Origin: Actinosynnema pretiosum
Lineage (GTDB): Bacteria; Actinomycetota; Actinomycetes; Mycobacteriales; Pseudonocardiaceae
Assembly (NCBI RefSeq): GCF_024171695.1
Contig: NZ_JAMTCF010000025.1
Span: 1 to 64,000 of the forward strand
Reading direction: 5' to 3'
DNA length: 64,000 nt
Shown: positions 53,059 through 61,489 of the stretch, in pieces
Layout of the letters: every line of letters begins with the position of its first letter
How positions within the stretch are numbered: position 1 is the first letter of the stretch
The notes under the pieces: generated by a model
Database searches by the model: none
What the model saw: only the letters and a program-made list of their open reading frames with translations
Told to the model about the DNA's origin: nothing
Translations under genes and position numbers: made by a program

Positions 53059-53128
53059 CCGGAATTGTCAGACCGCCGTCGTACGGTTCTCCGTGATTCG
53101 GTCGGAGGACTTCGGAAGGACGGCAGTG
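53059..53128 (+). repeat. Leader element copy 3, before the third DUF4132 gene
   Basis: CCGGAATTGTCAGACC, GCCGTCGTACGGTTC, CGGTCGGAGGACTTCGG and AAGGACGGCAGTG. About 70 bases, closest to copy 1. Confidence 0.75.
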
Positions 53129-56100
53129 GGGACTGCGGGGGGCGTGATCGGGGAGTTCCGGCTCCCCTCGGGCGTGCGGAGCGAGGCGCGCCCGAGGCGG
53201 GGCGGTCGGACGCGGCCCGAGGACGTGGTGGTGGCGGGCGCGGCGGCGGGCCGGGTGGACCGGCGCGAGGAGCTGTCCGCCCAGGCGCTCGGCGCGCTGC
53301 TCATCGCGGAGACCGGGGGCGGCTCCTGGACGACCAGGGTGAGCGGGAGCGTGCCCGAGCTGGTCGACGCCGCGAACGCGCACCTGGACGGCGACCCGAA
53401 CCCGCTGGGCGCGGCGGCCGTCGCCCGCCTGCTGCTGGACCAGGGGCACCCCGGCGCGGAGGGGCTGGTGGCGGCCTGGGTCGACGCGCACGGGCTGGTG
53501 TTCGCCGCGGCGGCGGTGGTGGAGCTGTCCCGGATCACGGTGTTCGGCCACCCGGACGAGGACGGCGTGCCCCGCAGGCGGCTGCGCCGGGACGTGCCGG
53601 GCGGTGGGCGGCCGTCCGAGGTGGTGGGCGGGCTCCTGGTGCGGTCGCTGCTGGCGGTGTGCCCGGACGAGGAGCACGCCGAGGTGGTCGCCGCGCTGGC
53701 CGGTCTTCGGGTCACCCCCGAGACCAGGCTGGTGGTCGGCTACCTCGTGCCGGGCGAGGCGGACTGGCTGGAGGAGGTCGTCACCGAGGTCCTGGGCGGT
53801 TCCCGGAACTCAGCGAACGGCTGGGCGGTGCTGCTGTCGGTCGCGACGGCCGACCAGCTCCGGCGGTTGCTGCGCCTGGACTGGGTGCTCTGGCACGTGA
53901 CCACGCCCGTGGTGCTGCACACCGCGCTGGACGTCATGGGCCACGACCTGCTGCCCGTGCTGGAGCGGCTGCTGGACCTGCCGGTGCGGGGGCACCGGGA
54001 CGTGCTCGACGTGATCGCGTCGATGCCGGGTGACGAGCCGTTCCAGTTCCTGCTGCCCAGGGTCAAGCAGCGGCACGCGCGGGCCGTCCTGCTGGAGATG
54101 TCCCTGCGCGACCCGGAGCGGGCGCTGCGGCTGCTGCACGCCGAGGCCGAGGGCAGGCCGTCGACCAGCGAGGCCGCGCGGCTGCTGCGCGCGCTGGTGG
54201 TGAAGTTCCGCGAGGTGGACCTGGCCGGGGTGCCGGAGCGGGTGCTGGTGGCGCTGGAGCGCGTCCGGGCCGCGCACCGCAGCGCGCCCGAGGCCGGGGT
54301 GGACGAGCTGCCACCGGTGCTGGTGTCGCCGCCGTGGCTTCGTCGGGGGCGGGCCGCCAAGCCGGAGGTCGTGCCGGGGCTGGAGCCTGTGGCCGAGAAC
54401 GCGCTGGTGTGGGAGCCGGGTGAGCGCGAGACCTGGTCGGCGGTGGGGTTCGGGATTCGGACCCCGGCCGAGTGGGCGGCCCTGGTGCGGGACTACCGGG
54501 CGGGCGAGCTGCGCTGGAGGCACGAGGAGCCGCCGCTGTTCGTGGGCGGCCCCGAGGACGAGGTCCGCCCGCTGCTGGCGGACTGGACGCCGGACCCGAG
54601 GGGCGCGGAGCGGTGGGGCAGGCCGCTGGTCGCCCGGTACGGGCTGGACGCGCTGCCGCAGGCGCTGGCGCTGGCCAGGGCGCGGCCCGCGACTCTCGCC
54701 GAGCTGGTGCTGCCGTGCGCGACGCCCGAGGTGGCCGAGCTGGTCGCGGACTGGCTGGTGCGGGTGCGGACCGTCCGCCCGGTCGCGCGGCACTGGCTGG
54801 AGCGGCACGGGGTCGTCGCGGCCCGGCTGCTGGTGCCGGTCGCGGTCGGGCCCGCCGGGGCGAGGCGGCGGGCGGCGGAGAACGCGCTCCGCCAGATCCC
54901 CGAGCACGCGCTGACCGCCGCGCGCGAGCACGGCGAGCGGGTGGCCACGATCGTGGCCGCGTCGCTGGCGGTGGACCCGCTGGACGTGCTGCCCGCGAAG
55001 GTCCCCGCGCTCCCGGACTGGGTGGACGAGGACGCGCTGCCGCAGCTGCTGCTGCGCGGCGGGGAGCGGGCGCTGCCGACGCAGGCGGTGCGGAACGTGC
55101 TGGTGGTGCTGGCGCTGTCCACGCCGGACGAGCCGTACGCGGGGCTGGAGCAGGTGCGGCAGGTGTGCGACCCGACGTCGCTGGCCCGGTTCGCGCAGGA
55201 GGTGTTCGAGCTGTGGCGGTTGTCGGGGATGCCCGCCAAGGAGGGCTGGGCGCTCACCGGGCTCGGCCTGGTCGGTGACGACGAGGTGGTGCGCGAGCTG
55301 AGCCCGCTGATCCGGATGTGGCCGTCCGATGGCGGGCACGCGCGGGCGGCGACCGCGCTGGACGTGCTGGCGCGGCTCGGCACGGACGTGGCGCTGCTGC
55401 ACCTGGACTCCTTGGTCAGGCGGGTCAAGCACAAGGGCGTGCGGGCCAGGGCGCAGGCCAGGCTGGACGAGGTGGCGACCGGGCGGGGTTTGACGTCGGA
55501 GCAGCTGTCGGACCGGCTGGTGCCGGACTTCGACCTGTCCCCGGACGGCACGCTGGTGCTGGACTACGGGCCGAGGCGGTTCACGGTCGGGTTCGACGAG
55601 CAGCTCACCCCGTACGTGGTCGACGGGGACGGCAAGCGGCTCAAGGCGCTGCCCAAGCCCGGCGCGCGCGACAACCGGGTGCTCGCGCCCGAGGCGCACG
55701 CGCGGTTCGCGGCGCTGAAGAAGGACGTGCGCACGGCGGCCACCGGGCAGATCGCCCGCCTGGAGAAGGCGATGGTGACGGGCCGGACGTGGAGCGCGGA
55801 GGAGTTCACCACGCTGTTCGCCGGTCACCCGCTGGTGTGGCACCTGGCCCGCAGGCTGGTCTGGATCACCGAGTCGGGCGTGGCGTTCCGCCTGGCCGAG
55901 GACCGCACCCTCAGCGACCTGGACGAGAACCCGGTCGAGCTGGGCGCCGACGAGCGGGTGCTGCTCGCCCACCCGGTGCGGCTGGGCGCGGACCTCGCGG
56001 CCTGGACGGCGCTGCTCGCGGACTACGAGGTGCTGCAACCGTTCCGCCAGCTCAGCAGACCCGTGCACCGGCTGACCGAGGAGGAGGCCGGGGCGACCGC

Positions 56101-56425
56101 GCTGGTCCGGTTCCAGGACCGGCTGGGGCAGTCCGGGCTGTTCCACGGCCTGCTCCGGTCGGGGTGGGAGCAGGACAGCCGGGGCAACGGCGGGGTGGTC
56201 GACCGGGTGCGGCGTCCGCTGCCGGACGGGCGCGCGGTCGTGCTCGAGTTCGACCCCGGTCTGGATCGCGACCCCGCCACCACGCAGGACGAGCAGCGGA
56301 TCACCGGGGTGTGGATCACCGACGGCTCCCCGGAGTCGGAGCGCGAGCACGTCCACCGGTTCGGGACCGCCGACCCGGTGGCGGTGTCCGAGGTGCTGGG
56401 CGACCTCGCCCGGCTAGTCCGCTGA
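53126..56425 (+). CDS. DUF4132-domain protein 3 of 3
   Basis: 1099 residues from GTG 53126. A start 32 codons earlier is open but would lie inside the shared leader element, so the later GTG with GGAAGGA is preferred. Same layout as the other two: LDGDPNPLGAAAVARLLLDQGHP, HEAT-like middle, then GTLVLDYGPRRFTVGFDEQL, EEFTTLFAGHPLVWHLARRLVWITESG, EVLQPFRQLSRPVHRLTEEEA. Its C-terminal domain is closer to copy 1 than copy 2 is. Divergence is concentrated in the first 250 residues and in the last 70, suggesting that these ends recognise different partners. Confidence 0.88.
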   Translation: MGTAGGVIGEFRLPSGVRSEARPRRGGRTRPEDVVVAGAAAGRVDRREELSAQALGALLIAETGGGSWTTRVSGSVPELVDAANAHLDGDPNPLGAAAVARLLLDQGHPGAEGLVAAWVDAHGLVFAAAAVVELSRITVFGHPDEDGVPRRRLRRDVPGGGRPSEVVGGLLVRSLLAVCPDEEHAEVVAALAGLRVTPETRLVVGYLVPGEADWLEEVVTEVLGGSRNSANGWAVLLSVATADQLRRLLRLDWVLWHVTTPVVLHTALDVMGHDLLPVLERLLDLPVRGHRDVLDVIASMPGDEPFQFLLPRVKQRHARAVLLEMSLRDPERALRLLHAEAEGRPSTSEAARLLRALVVKFREVDLAGVPERVLVALERVRAAHRSAPEAGVDELPPVLVSPPWLRRGRAAKPEVVPGLEPVAENALVWEPGERETWSAVGFGIRTPAEWAALVRDYRAGELRWRHEEPPLFVGGPEDEVRPLLADWTPDPRGAERWGRPLVARYGLDALPQALALARARPATLAELVLPCATPEVAELVADWLVRVRTVRPVARHWLERHGVVAARLLVPVAVGPAGARRRAAENALRQIPEHALTAAREHGERVATIVAASLAVDPLDVLPAKVPALPDWVDEDALPQLLLRGGERALPTQAVRNVLVVLALSTPDEPYAGLEQVRQVCDPTSLARFAQEVFELWRLSGMPAKEGWALTGLGLVGDDEVVRELSPLIRMWPSDGGHARAATALDVLARLGTDVALLHLDSLVRRVKHKGVRARAQARLDEVATGRGLTSEQLSDRLVPDFDLSPDGTLVLDYGPRRFTVGFDEQLTPYVVDGDGKRLKALPKPGARDNRVLAPEAHARFAALKKDVRTAATGQIARLEKAMVTGRTWSAEEFTTLFAGHPLVWHLARRLVWITESGVAFRLAEDRTLSDLDENPVELGADERVLLAHPVRLGADLAAWTALLADYEVLQPFRQLSRPVHRLTEEEAGATALVRFQDRLGQSGLFHGLLRSGWEQDSRGNGGVVDRVRRPLPDGRAVVLEFDPGLDRDPATTQDEQRITGVWITDGSPESEREHVHRFGTADPVAVSEVLGDLARLVR

Positions 56426-56550
56426 CCTGCTGATCCGCTGACCCGTTCGAACCCGCCTGACCAGGTACTTTCCCCAAGCGCAGCACCCGTCCCACCGCAG
56501 GCCCCGCACGAAGACCACCCGTCCGCACCGAGGAGACCGAGGGTTCCGCC

Positions 56551-57642
56551 GTGTCCGACACCGACTTCCCCGACGACCTGCAGCGCCCCCCTGCCGAGGT
56601 GCGCTTCGCCGACGAGCTGGCCAGGCTGCGCGAGTCCGACCGGGCGCACCGGCCACCGGGCTGGGCGCTGAGCCTGGACGCCGCCCGCCGGTTCGTGGTG
56701 GGCGACGACAGGCTCGGGGTGAGCCGCAAGTTCGTCGGCGACCCGTCGCTGGTCGACCGCTCCCTCGTCACCCTGGCCACCAGCCGGGGCCTGATGCTGG
56801 TCGGCGAGCCGGGCACGGCCAAGTCGCTGCTGTCCGAGCTGATCGCGGCGGCGGTGTGCGGCGAGTCGACGCTGACCATCCAGGGCGGCGCGGCCACCAC
56901 CGAGGACCAGATCAAGTACTCGTGGAACTACGCGCTGCTGGTCGCCGAGGGCCCGTCGCCGCGCTCGCTGGTGCCCGCGCCGATGCTGCGCGGCATGGCC
57001 GAGGGCAAGGTGGTGCGGTTCGAGGAGATCACCCGCTGTCCGCTCGAGGTGCAGGACTGCATGTTGTCGCTGCTGTCCGAGCGGGTCGTGGCGGTGCCGG
57101 AGCTGATCGGGCGCGACAGCATGGTGTTCGCGAAGGCCGGGTTCAACGTGATCGCCACGGCGAACACCCGCGACCGGGGCGTGAACGAGATGAGCGCGGC
57201 GCTGAAGCGGCGGTTCAACTTCGAGACCGTGTTCCCGATCGCGGACCTGCGCACCGAGCTGGAGCTGGTCGAGCAGGAGTCGGCGAAGCTGCTGGAGCGG
57301 TCCGGGGTGGGCGTGCCGCCGCGCCGGGACGTGCTGGAGGTGCTGGTGCGCACGTTCCGCGACCTGCGCGAGGGCGGCAGCGGGCAGGCGGACCGGCTGA
57401 GCACGGTGATGAGCACGGCGGAGGCGGTGTCGGTGGCGCACGCGGTGGGCCTGCGCGGCTGGTACCTGCGCGGTGAGGCGGGCACGGCCGCCGACGTGGT
57501 CGAGTGCCTGGCGGGCACGGCGGCCAAGGACAGCCCGGACGACCTGGCCAAGCTGCGCCGCTACCTGGAGCAGCAGGCCGGTCGCCGCAAGGGCGAGCAG
57601 TGGTCCGAGCTGCACCAGGCCCGACACCTGCTGCCCGGCTGA
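56551..57642 (+). CDS. MoxR-family AAA+ ATPase (YehL-like)
   Basis: 363 residues, GTG 56551 with GAGGG eight bases upstream. Walker A GEPGTAKS (85-92), a Walker B-type strand KVVRFEEITR, sensor 1 VIATANTRD, and the arginine-finger region MSAALKRRFNFE. The Walker B acidic pair is Glu-Glu (FEE) rather than Asp-Glu. MoxR ATPases form hexamers that work with VWA-domain partners to remodel proteins or insert metals; here the VWA gene lies two genes downstream. Length and flanking genes match E. coli YehL. Stop overlaps the next start (TGATG). Confidence 0.9.
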   Translation: MSDTDFPDDLQRPPAEVRFADELARLRESDRAHRPPGWALSLDAARRFVVGDDRLGVSRKFVGDPSLVDRSLVTLATSRGLMLVGEPGTAKSLLSELIAAAVCGESTLTIQGGAATTEDQIKYSWNYALLVAEGPSPRSLVPAPMLRGMAEGKVVRFEEITRCPLEVQDCMLSLLSERVVAVPELIGRDSMVFAKAGFNVIATANTRDRGVNEMSAALKRRFNFETVFPIADLRTELELVEQESAKLLERSGVGVPPRRDVLEVLVRTFRDLREGGSGQADRLSTVMSTAEAVSVAHAVGLRGWYLRGEAGTAADVVECLAGTAAKDSPDDLAKLRRYLEQQAGRRKGEQWSELHQARHLLPG

Positions 57643-60386
57643 TGGGCGCGGTCTACCTGGGCGTCCGGCACCACAGCCCGGCGTGCAGCGCGCTGGTCGA
57701 CGAGGTGATCCGGCGGTTGCGGCCCGCGCACGTGCTGGTGGAGGGGCCCGCCGACGTCAACGGGCGGTTGGACGAGCTGCTGCTGGGCCACGAGCTGCCG
57801 ATCGCGCTGTACAGCTACCGGCGCGACGAGCAGCGGGCGCACGCGTCGTGGAGCCCGTTCTGCGAGTACTCGCCGGAGTGGGTGGCGCTGAACGCGGGCC
57901 GGGAGGTGGGCGCGCAGGTGCGGTTCATCGACCTGCCCTCGTGGCACCCGGCGTTCTGGGACGTGCGGAACCGGTACGCGGACGCGGAGGCGGGGCACGC
58001 GGACGCGGTGGAGCTGCTGTGCGCGGAGTTCGCGGTGGACAACGTGGACGCGCTGTGGGACCACCTGTTCGAGATCCCGGACCGCGACGGCCTGGCGGAG
58101 CGCCTGGACGCGTACTTCGACCTGCTGCGAGGTGGGACCGAGGCGAGCGAGGGCAACCGGACGCGCGAGGAGCACATGGCGTCGTGGGTCCGCGCGGCGC
58201 TGGCGGACGCGGGCGACGAGCCGGTGGTCGTGGTGACGGGCGGCTTCCACACGCCCGCGCTGCGCGCCCTGGTGGAGGGCAGGCACATCCCGGACCACGT
58301 GGACCACGGGGCTCTGGTGCCACCTGCGGTGAAGGTGGGGGGTGGGCCACCTGCGGCGAAGGTGGGGGGTGCGCCGGAAGTGGCTCCCTTCGACGGGGGC
58401 AGTGCCGGGCAGGCGCAGGACGCCGGGCTGGGCGCGGGGGTCGCGCCGCTCCGGGCCGACGGCTCGAAGGGCGTGGCCGCGTTGACGGACGGCGATGGCG
58501 GCGGCACGCCGGGCGGGGGTTCGCCGGGCGACGGCTCGGCCAGTAATGGCCCGGCGGGCAGTAGCTCGGCCGGCGGCGGTCTGGTGGGTGGCGGCTCGGG
58601 CGTGAGTGCTGCGCGAGGCGGCGCGGTTCCCGAGAGCGCGGACGCGCCCGGCGGGGTAGGCCCCGTCCCCAGTTCCGCCACGGTGCCCGGTTCTGCCCCC
58701 GCGCCCGGCTCCGCCCCCACCCCCACCACCGACTTCGGCCCCCCGAAGATCGACATCGGTTCCCCGACCCCCACCGCTCCCCCATCCGGGTGGCCCGAGG
58801 TGCCGCAGCCCGCTCCCGGCTCGGTCGGCGCGAGCTATCTGGTCCCGTACTCCTTCCGCCGTCTGGACGCGTTCACCGGCTACGAGTCCGGAATGCCCTC
58901 CCCCGCCTACTACCAGCGCCTGTGGGAGTCCGGCAGGCGCGGGGCGGCCGAGGGGTTGCTCGAAGCGGTGGTCACGCGGTTGCGCCTGCGGAAGCAGGTG
59001 GTGTCCACCGCGGACCTCATCGCGGCGCGCACGCAGGCCGAGGGGCTCGCCGTGCTGCGCGGGCACCCGGTTCCGGCTCGGGTCGACGTGCTCGACGGGC
59101 TCACCTCCGCGCTCGTCTCCGAGGACCTCGCCCAGCCGCCGCCGTGGACGCGGCGCGGCGTGCTCCTGCCCGGCGCGCACCCGGCCGTGGTCGAGATGGT
59201 CGCCGCGCTCAGCGGGGACCGGGTCGGCAGGTTGCACCCGGACACGCCCGCGCCGCCGCTGGTGGCGAGCGTCGGCGAGGCGCTGGCCGCGCTCGGCCTC
59301 GACGGCGACCGGACCGTCGACCTCGTCCTGACCGACCCGCGCGGGCTGGAGCGGAGCAGGTTGCTGCACCGGTTGCGGGTGCTGGACGTCCCCGGCCTCG
59401 ACCGGCTGTCCGGGCCGTCGGGCGGCGGGGACCCCGAGGTGCGGGAGAAGTGGCGACTGGCCGACGAGGACAACCGCGTGCCCGCGCTCATCGAGGCCGC
59501 CGCGCACGGTGCCACCCCGGCCGAGGCTGCGGGCGCGGTGCTGCGCGAGCGGGCTCGGGAGGCCGGGATCGGGGAGTTGTCCGCGCTGCTGTTCGACGCC
59601 GCCCTGTGCGGGGTGGGCGACCTGCCCGACGACGTGCTCGACACGCTCGTCGCCGGTGTCGCCCGCGCGGGCGACCTGGTCGAGCTGGGCGGTGTCCTGG
59701 CCGACGTGCTGGGCCTGTGGCGGCACGACCGGGTGTTCGGCTCCGCCCGCGACCCGCGCCTCGGCCTGGTGCTGGACGCCGGGGTGACGCGCGCGCTGTG
59801 GCTGGCCGAGGGCGTGCGGGGCGCGACGGCCCCGGCCGAGCCGCAGCGGCTCACCGCGCTCGCCGCCGTCCGCGACGCCGTGCTGCACGCGCCCGGCGCG
59901 CTCGCGCTGGACCGGGACGCGGCGGCGGGCGTCGGCCTGCGGATCAGCCGCGACCCCGGTTCGCCGCCCGACCTGCGCGGCGCCGGGTTCGGGCTGGCCT
60001 GGGCGCTGGGCGCGCGGGCCGACCCGGAGGGCGCGGTGCGCGGCACGTCGTCGGCCTCGGTCGTGGGCGACTGGCTGGCCGGGCTGTTCGCGCTCGCCCG
60101 CGAGGAGGTGCTGAGCGCGCCGGGCGTGGTCGCGGTGCTGGACGAGGTGGTCGAGGGCTTCACCGGCGACGACTTCCTGGAGGCGCTGCCCGCGCTGCGC
60201 CAGGCGTTCGCGTTCTTCCCGCCCGCCGAGCGGGAGCGCATCGCCGGGCTGCTGCTGGAGCACCGGGGCGTGGACGGGTCGGCGCGCGAGCTGGTGCGCT
60301 CGCGGGTGGACCCGGCGCTGCACGTGCGGGCCACCACCCTGGAGGCGTTCGTGGACGGGCTGCTGACGAGGGAGGGGTTGGCGTGA
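57642..60386 (+). CDS. DUF5682 protein with long disordered insert (YehM-like)
   Basis: 914 residues, ATG 57642 coupled to the MoxR stop. N-terminal 220 residues: VYLGVRHHSPACSALVDEVIRRLRPAHVLVEGPAD and VVVVTGGFHTPALRAL. This H-based start and the later FHT pattern resemble the EreA/ChaN/TraB-TIKI hydrolase fold, an inference from pattern. Residues ~223-385 are Gly/Ser/Pro/Ala-rich and low complexity (58308-58800), coded by repetitive DNA. After it the fold resumes (ASYLVPYSFRRLDAFTGYESGMPSPAYYQRLWESG) with long helical parts. The insert makes it longer than typical members (~750). Stop overlaps the VWA start (GTGA). Confidence 0.85.
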   Translation: MGAVYLGVRHHSPACSALVDEVIRRLRPAHVLVEGPADVNGRLDELLLGHELPIALYSYRRDEQRAHASWSPFCEYSPEWVALNAGREVGAQVRFIDLPSWHPAFWDVRNRYADAEAGHADAVELLCAEFAVDNVDALWDHLFEIPDRDGLAERLDAYFDLLRGGTEASEGNRTREEHMASWVRAALADAGDEPVVVVTGGFHTPALRALVEGRHIPDHVDHGALVPPAVKVGGGPPAAKVGGAPEVAPFDGGSAGQAQDAGLGAGVAPLRADGSKGVAALTDGDGGGTPGGGSPGDGSASNGPAGSSSAGGGLVGGGSGVSAARGGAVPESADAPGGVGPVPSSATVPGSAPAPGSAPTPTTDFGPPKIDIGSPTPTAPPSGWPEVPQPAPGSVGASYLVPYSFRRLDAFTGYESGMPSPAYYQRLWESGRRGAAEGLLEAVVTRLRLRKQVVSTADLIAARTQAEGLAVLRGHPVPARVDVLDGLTSALVSEDLAQPPPWTRRGVLLPGAHPAVVEMVAALSGDRVGRLHPDTPAPPLVASVGEALAALGLDGDRTVDLVLTDPRGLERSRLLHRLRVLDVPGLDRLSGPSGGGDPEVREKWRLADEDNRVPALIEAAAHGATPAEAAGAVLRERAREAGIGELSALLFDAALCGVGDLPDDVLDTLVAGVARAGDLVELGGVLADVLGLWRHDRVFGSARDPRLGLVLDAGVTRALWLAEGVRGATAPAEPQRLTALAAVRDAVLHAPGALALDRDAAAGVGLRISRDPGSPPDLRGAGFGLAWALGARADPEGAVRGTSSASVVGDWLAGLFALAREEVLSAPGVVAVLDEVVEGFTGDDFLEALPALRQAFAFFPPAERERIAGLLLEHRGVDGSARELVRSRVDPALHVRATTLEAFVDGLLTREGLA
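58320..58373. repeat. 27-bp tandem duplication inside the DUF5682 linker
   Basis: Two copies of a unit starting CCACCTGCGG and continuing GAAGGTGGGG (58320-58346 and 58347-58373), in frame (PPAVKVGGG / PPAAKVGGA). It marks the left edge of the low-complexity insert. Confidence 0.8.
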
Positions 60387-61489
60387 GCGACGAGATGGAG
60401 CGGTGGCGGCTGATCCTGGGCAGCCCCGCCGACCGGTGCGCGGGCGGGCTGGGCGGCGACGCGCTGAGCCGCGACGCCGCGCTGGCCTGGCTGTACGAGC
60501 GCGACGAGGGGCTGGACGGCCGGGACGTGCGGCGCGCGGGCAGCGGCGACTCGGTGCTGCGGGTGGTGGACTGGCTGGACGACGTGCACCGGCTGTTCCC
60601 GCGCCGCACGATCGAGCGGTTGGAGCGGGACGCGGTCGAGACGTACGGCATCACCGAGGTGGTCACCGACCCCGGCGTGCTGGAGCGGGTCGAGCCGAGC
60701 GTGGCGCTGCTGCGCGCGGTCATGCGCACCAAGCACCTGATGAACCCGGCGGTGCTCGCGATGGCGCGGCGCGTCGTGGAGGCGGTGGTGCGCGACCTGA
60801 TGGCGCGGCTGGCCCGCGAGGTGCGCCGCTCGTTCACCGGGGCGCGCTCGCGCAGGCGGTCGAACTTCAAGCAGGCAAGGAACTTCGACTTCCGGGGCAC
60901 GATCCGCGCGAACCTGGCGCACTACGAGCCGGAGACCCGGCGGATCTCGATCGAGGAGCCGAGGTTCACCTCCCGCACCCGCAAGCACCTGGACTCCTGG
61001 CAGCTGGTGCTGGTGGTCGACCAGTCCGGTTCGATGGCCGGTTCGGTGATCCACTCGGCGGTGACGGCGGCGTGCCTGTGGAACCTGCCGGGGCTCAAGA
61101 CGCACCTGGTCGCGTTCGACACCCAGGTGGTGGACCTGACCAGCGACGTCACCGACCCGGTCGAGCTGCTGATGAAGGTGCAGCTGGGCGGTGGCACGGA
61201 CATCGCGAAGGCGATGGCGTACGCGGCGGGGCTGGTGGAGAACCCGAGGCGGTCGATCGTCGTGCTGATCACCGACTTCTACGAGGGCGGGGACGAGCGG
61301 GCGCTCGTGCGGGTGGTGCGGGACCTGGCCGCGCAGGGCACGCAGGTGCTCGGGCTGGCGGCGCTGGACGAGGACGCGGCGCCCGCGTACGACCGGGACA
61401 TGGCTCAGCGGCTGGCGAACGTCGGCGCGCACGTGGGCGCGATGACGCCGGGTGAGCTGGCGGAGTTCGTCGCGGAGAGGATGGGGTAG
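60383..61489 (+). CDS. VWA-domain protein (YehP-like)
   Basis: 368 residues, GTG 60383 overlapping the DUF5682 stop. Residues 1-200 are helical (ALLRAVMRTKHLMNPAVLAMARRVVEAVVRDLMARLAREVRRSF), followed by a von Willebrand A domain with a complete MIDAS: D213-x-S-x-S217 in VVDQSGSMAG, the Thr in GGGTDIAKA, and the Asp in LITDFYEGGD. The expected partner of the MoxR ATPase. No membrane segment or signal peptide, so the complex is cytoplasmic. Confidence 0.92.
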   Translation: MSDEMERWRLILGSPADRCAGGLGGDALSRDAALAWLYERDEGLDGRDVRRAGSGDSVLRVVDWLDDVHRLFPRRTIERLERDAVETYGITEVVTDPGVLERVEPSVALLRAVMRTKHLMNPAVLAMARRVVEAVVRDLMARLAREVRRSFTGARSRRRSNFKQARNFDFRGTIRANLAHYEPETRRISIEEPRFTSRTRKHLDSWQLVLVVDQSGSMAGSVIHSAVTAACLWNLPGLKTHLVAFDTQVVDLTSDVTDPVELLMKVQLGGGTDIAKAMAYAAGLVENPRRSIVVLITDFYEGGDERALVRVVRDLAAQGTQVLGLAALDEDAAPAYDRDMAQRLANVGAHVGAMTPGELAEFVAERMG

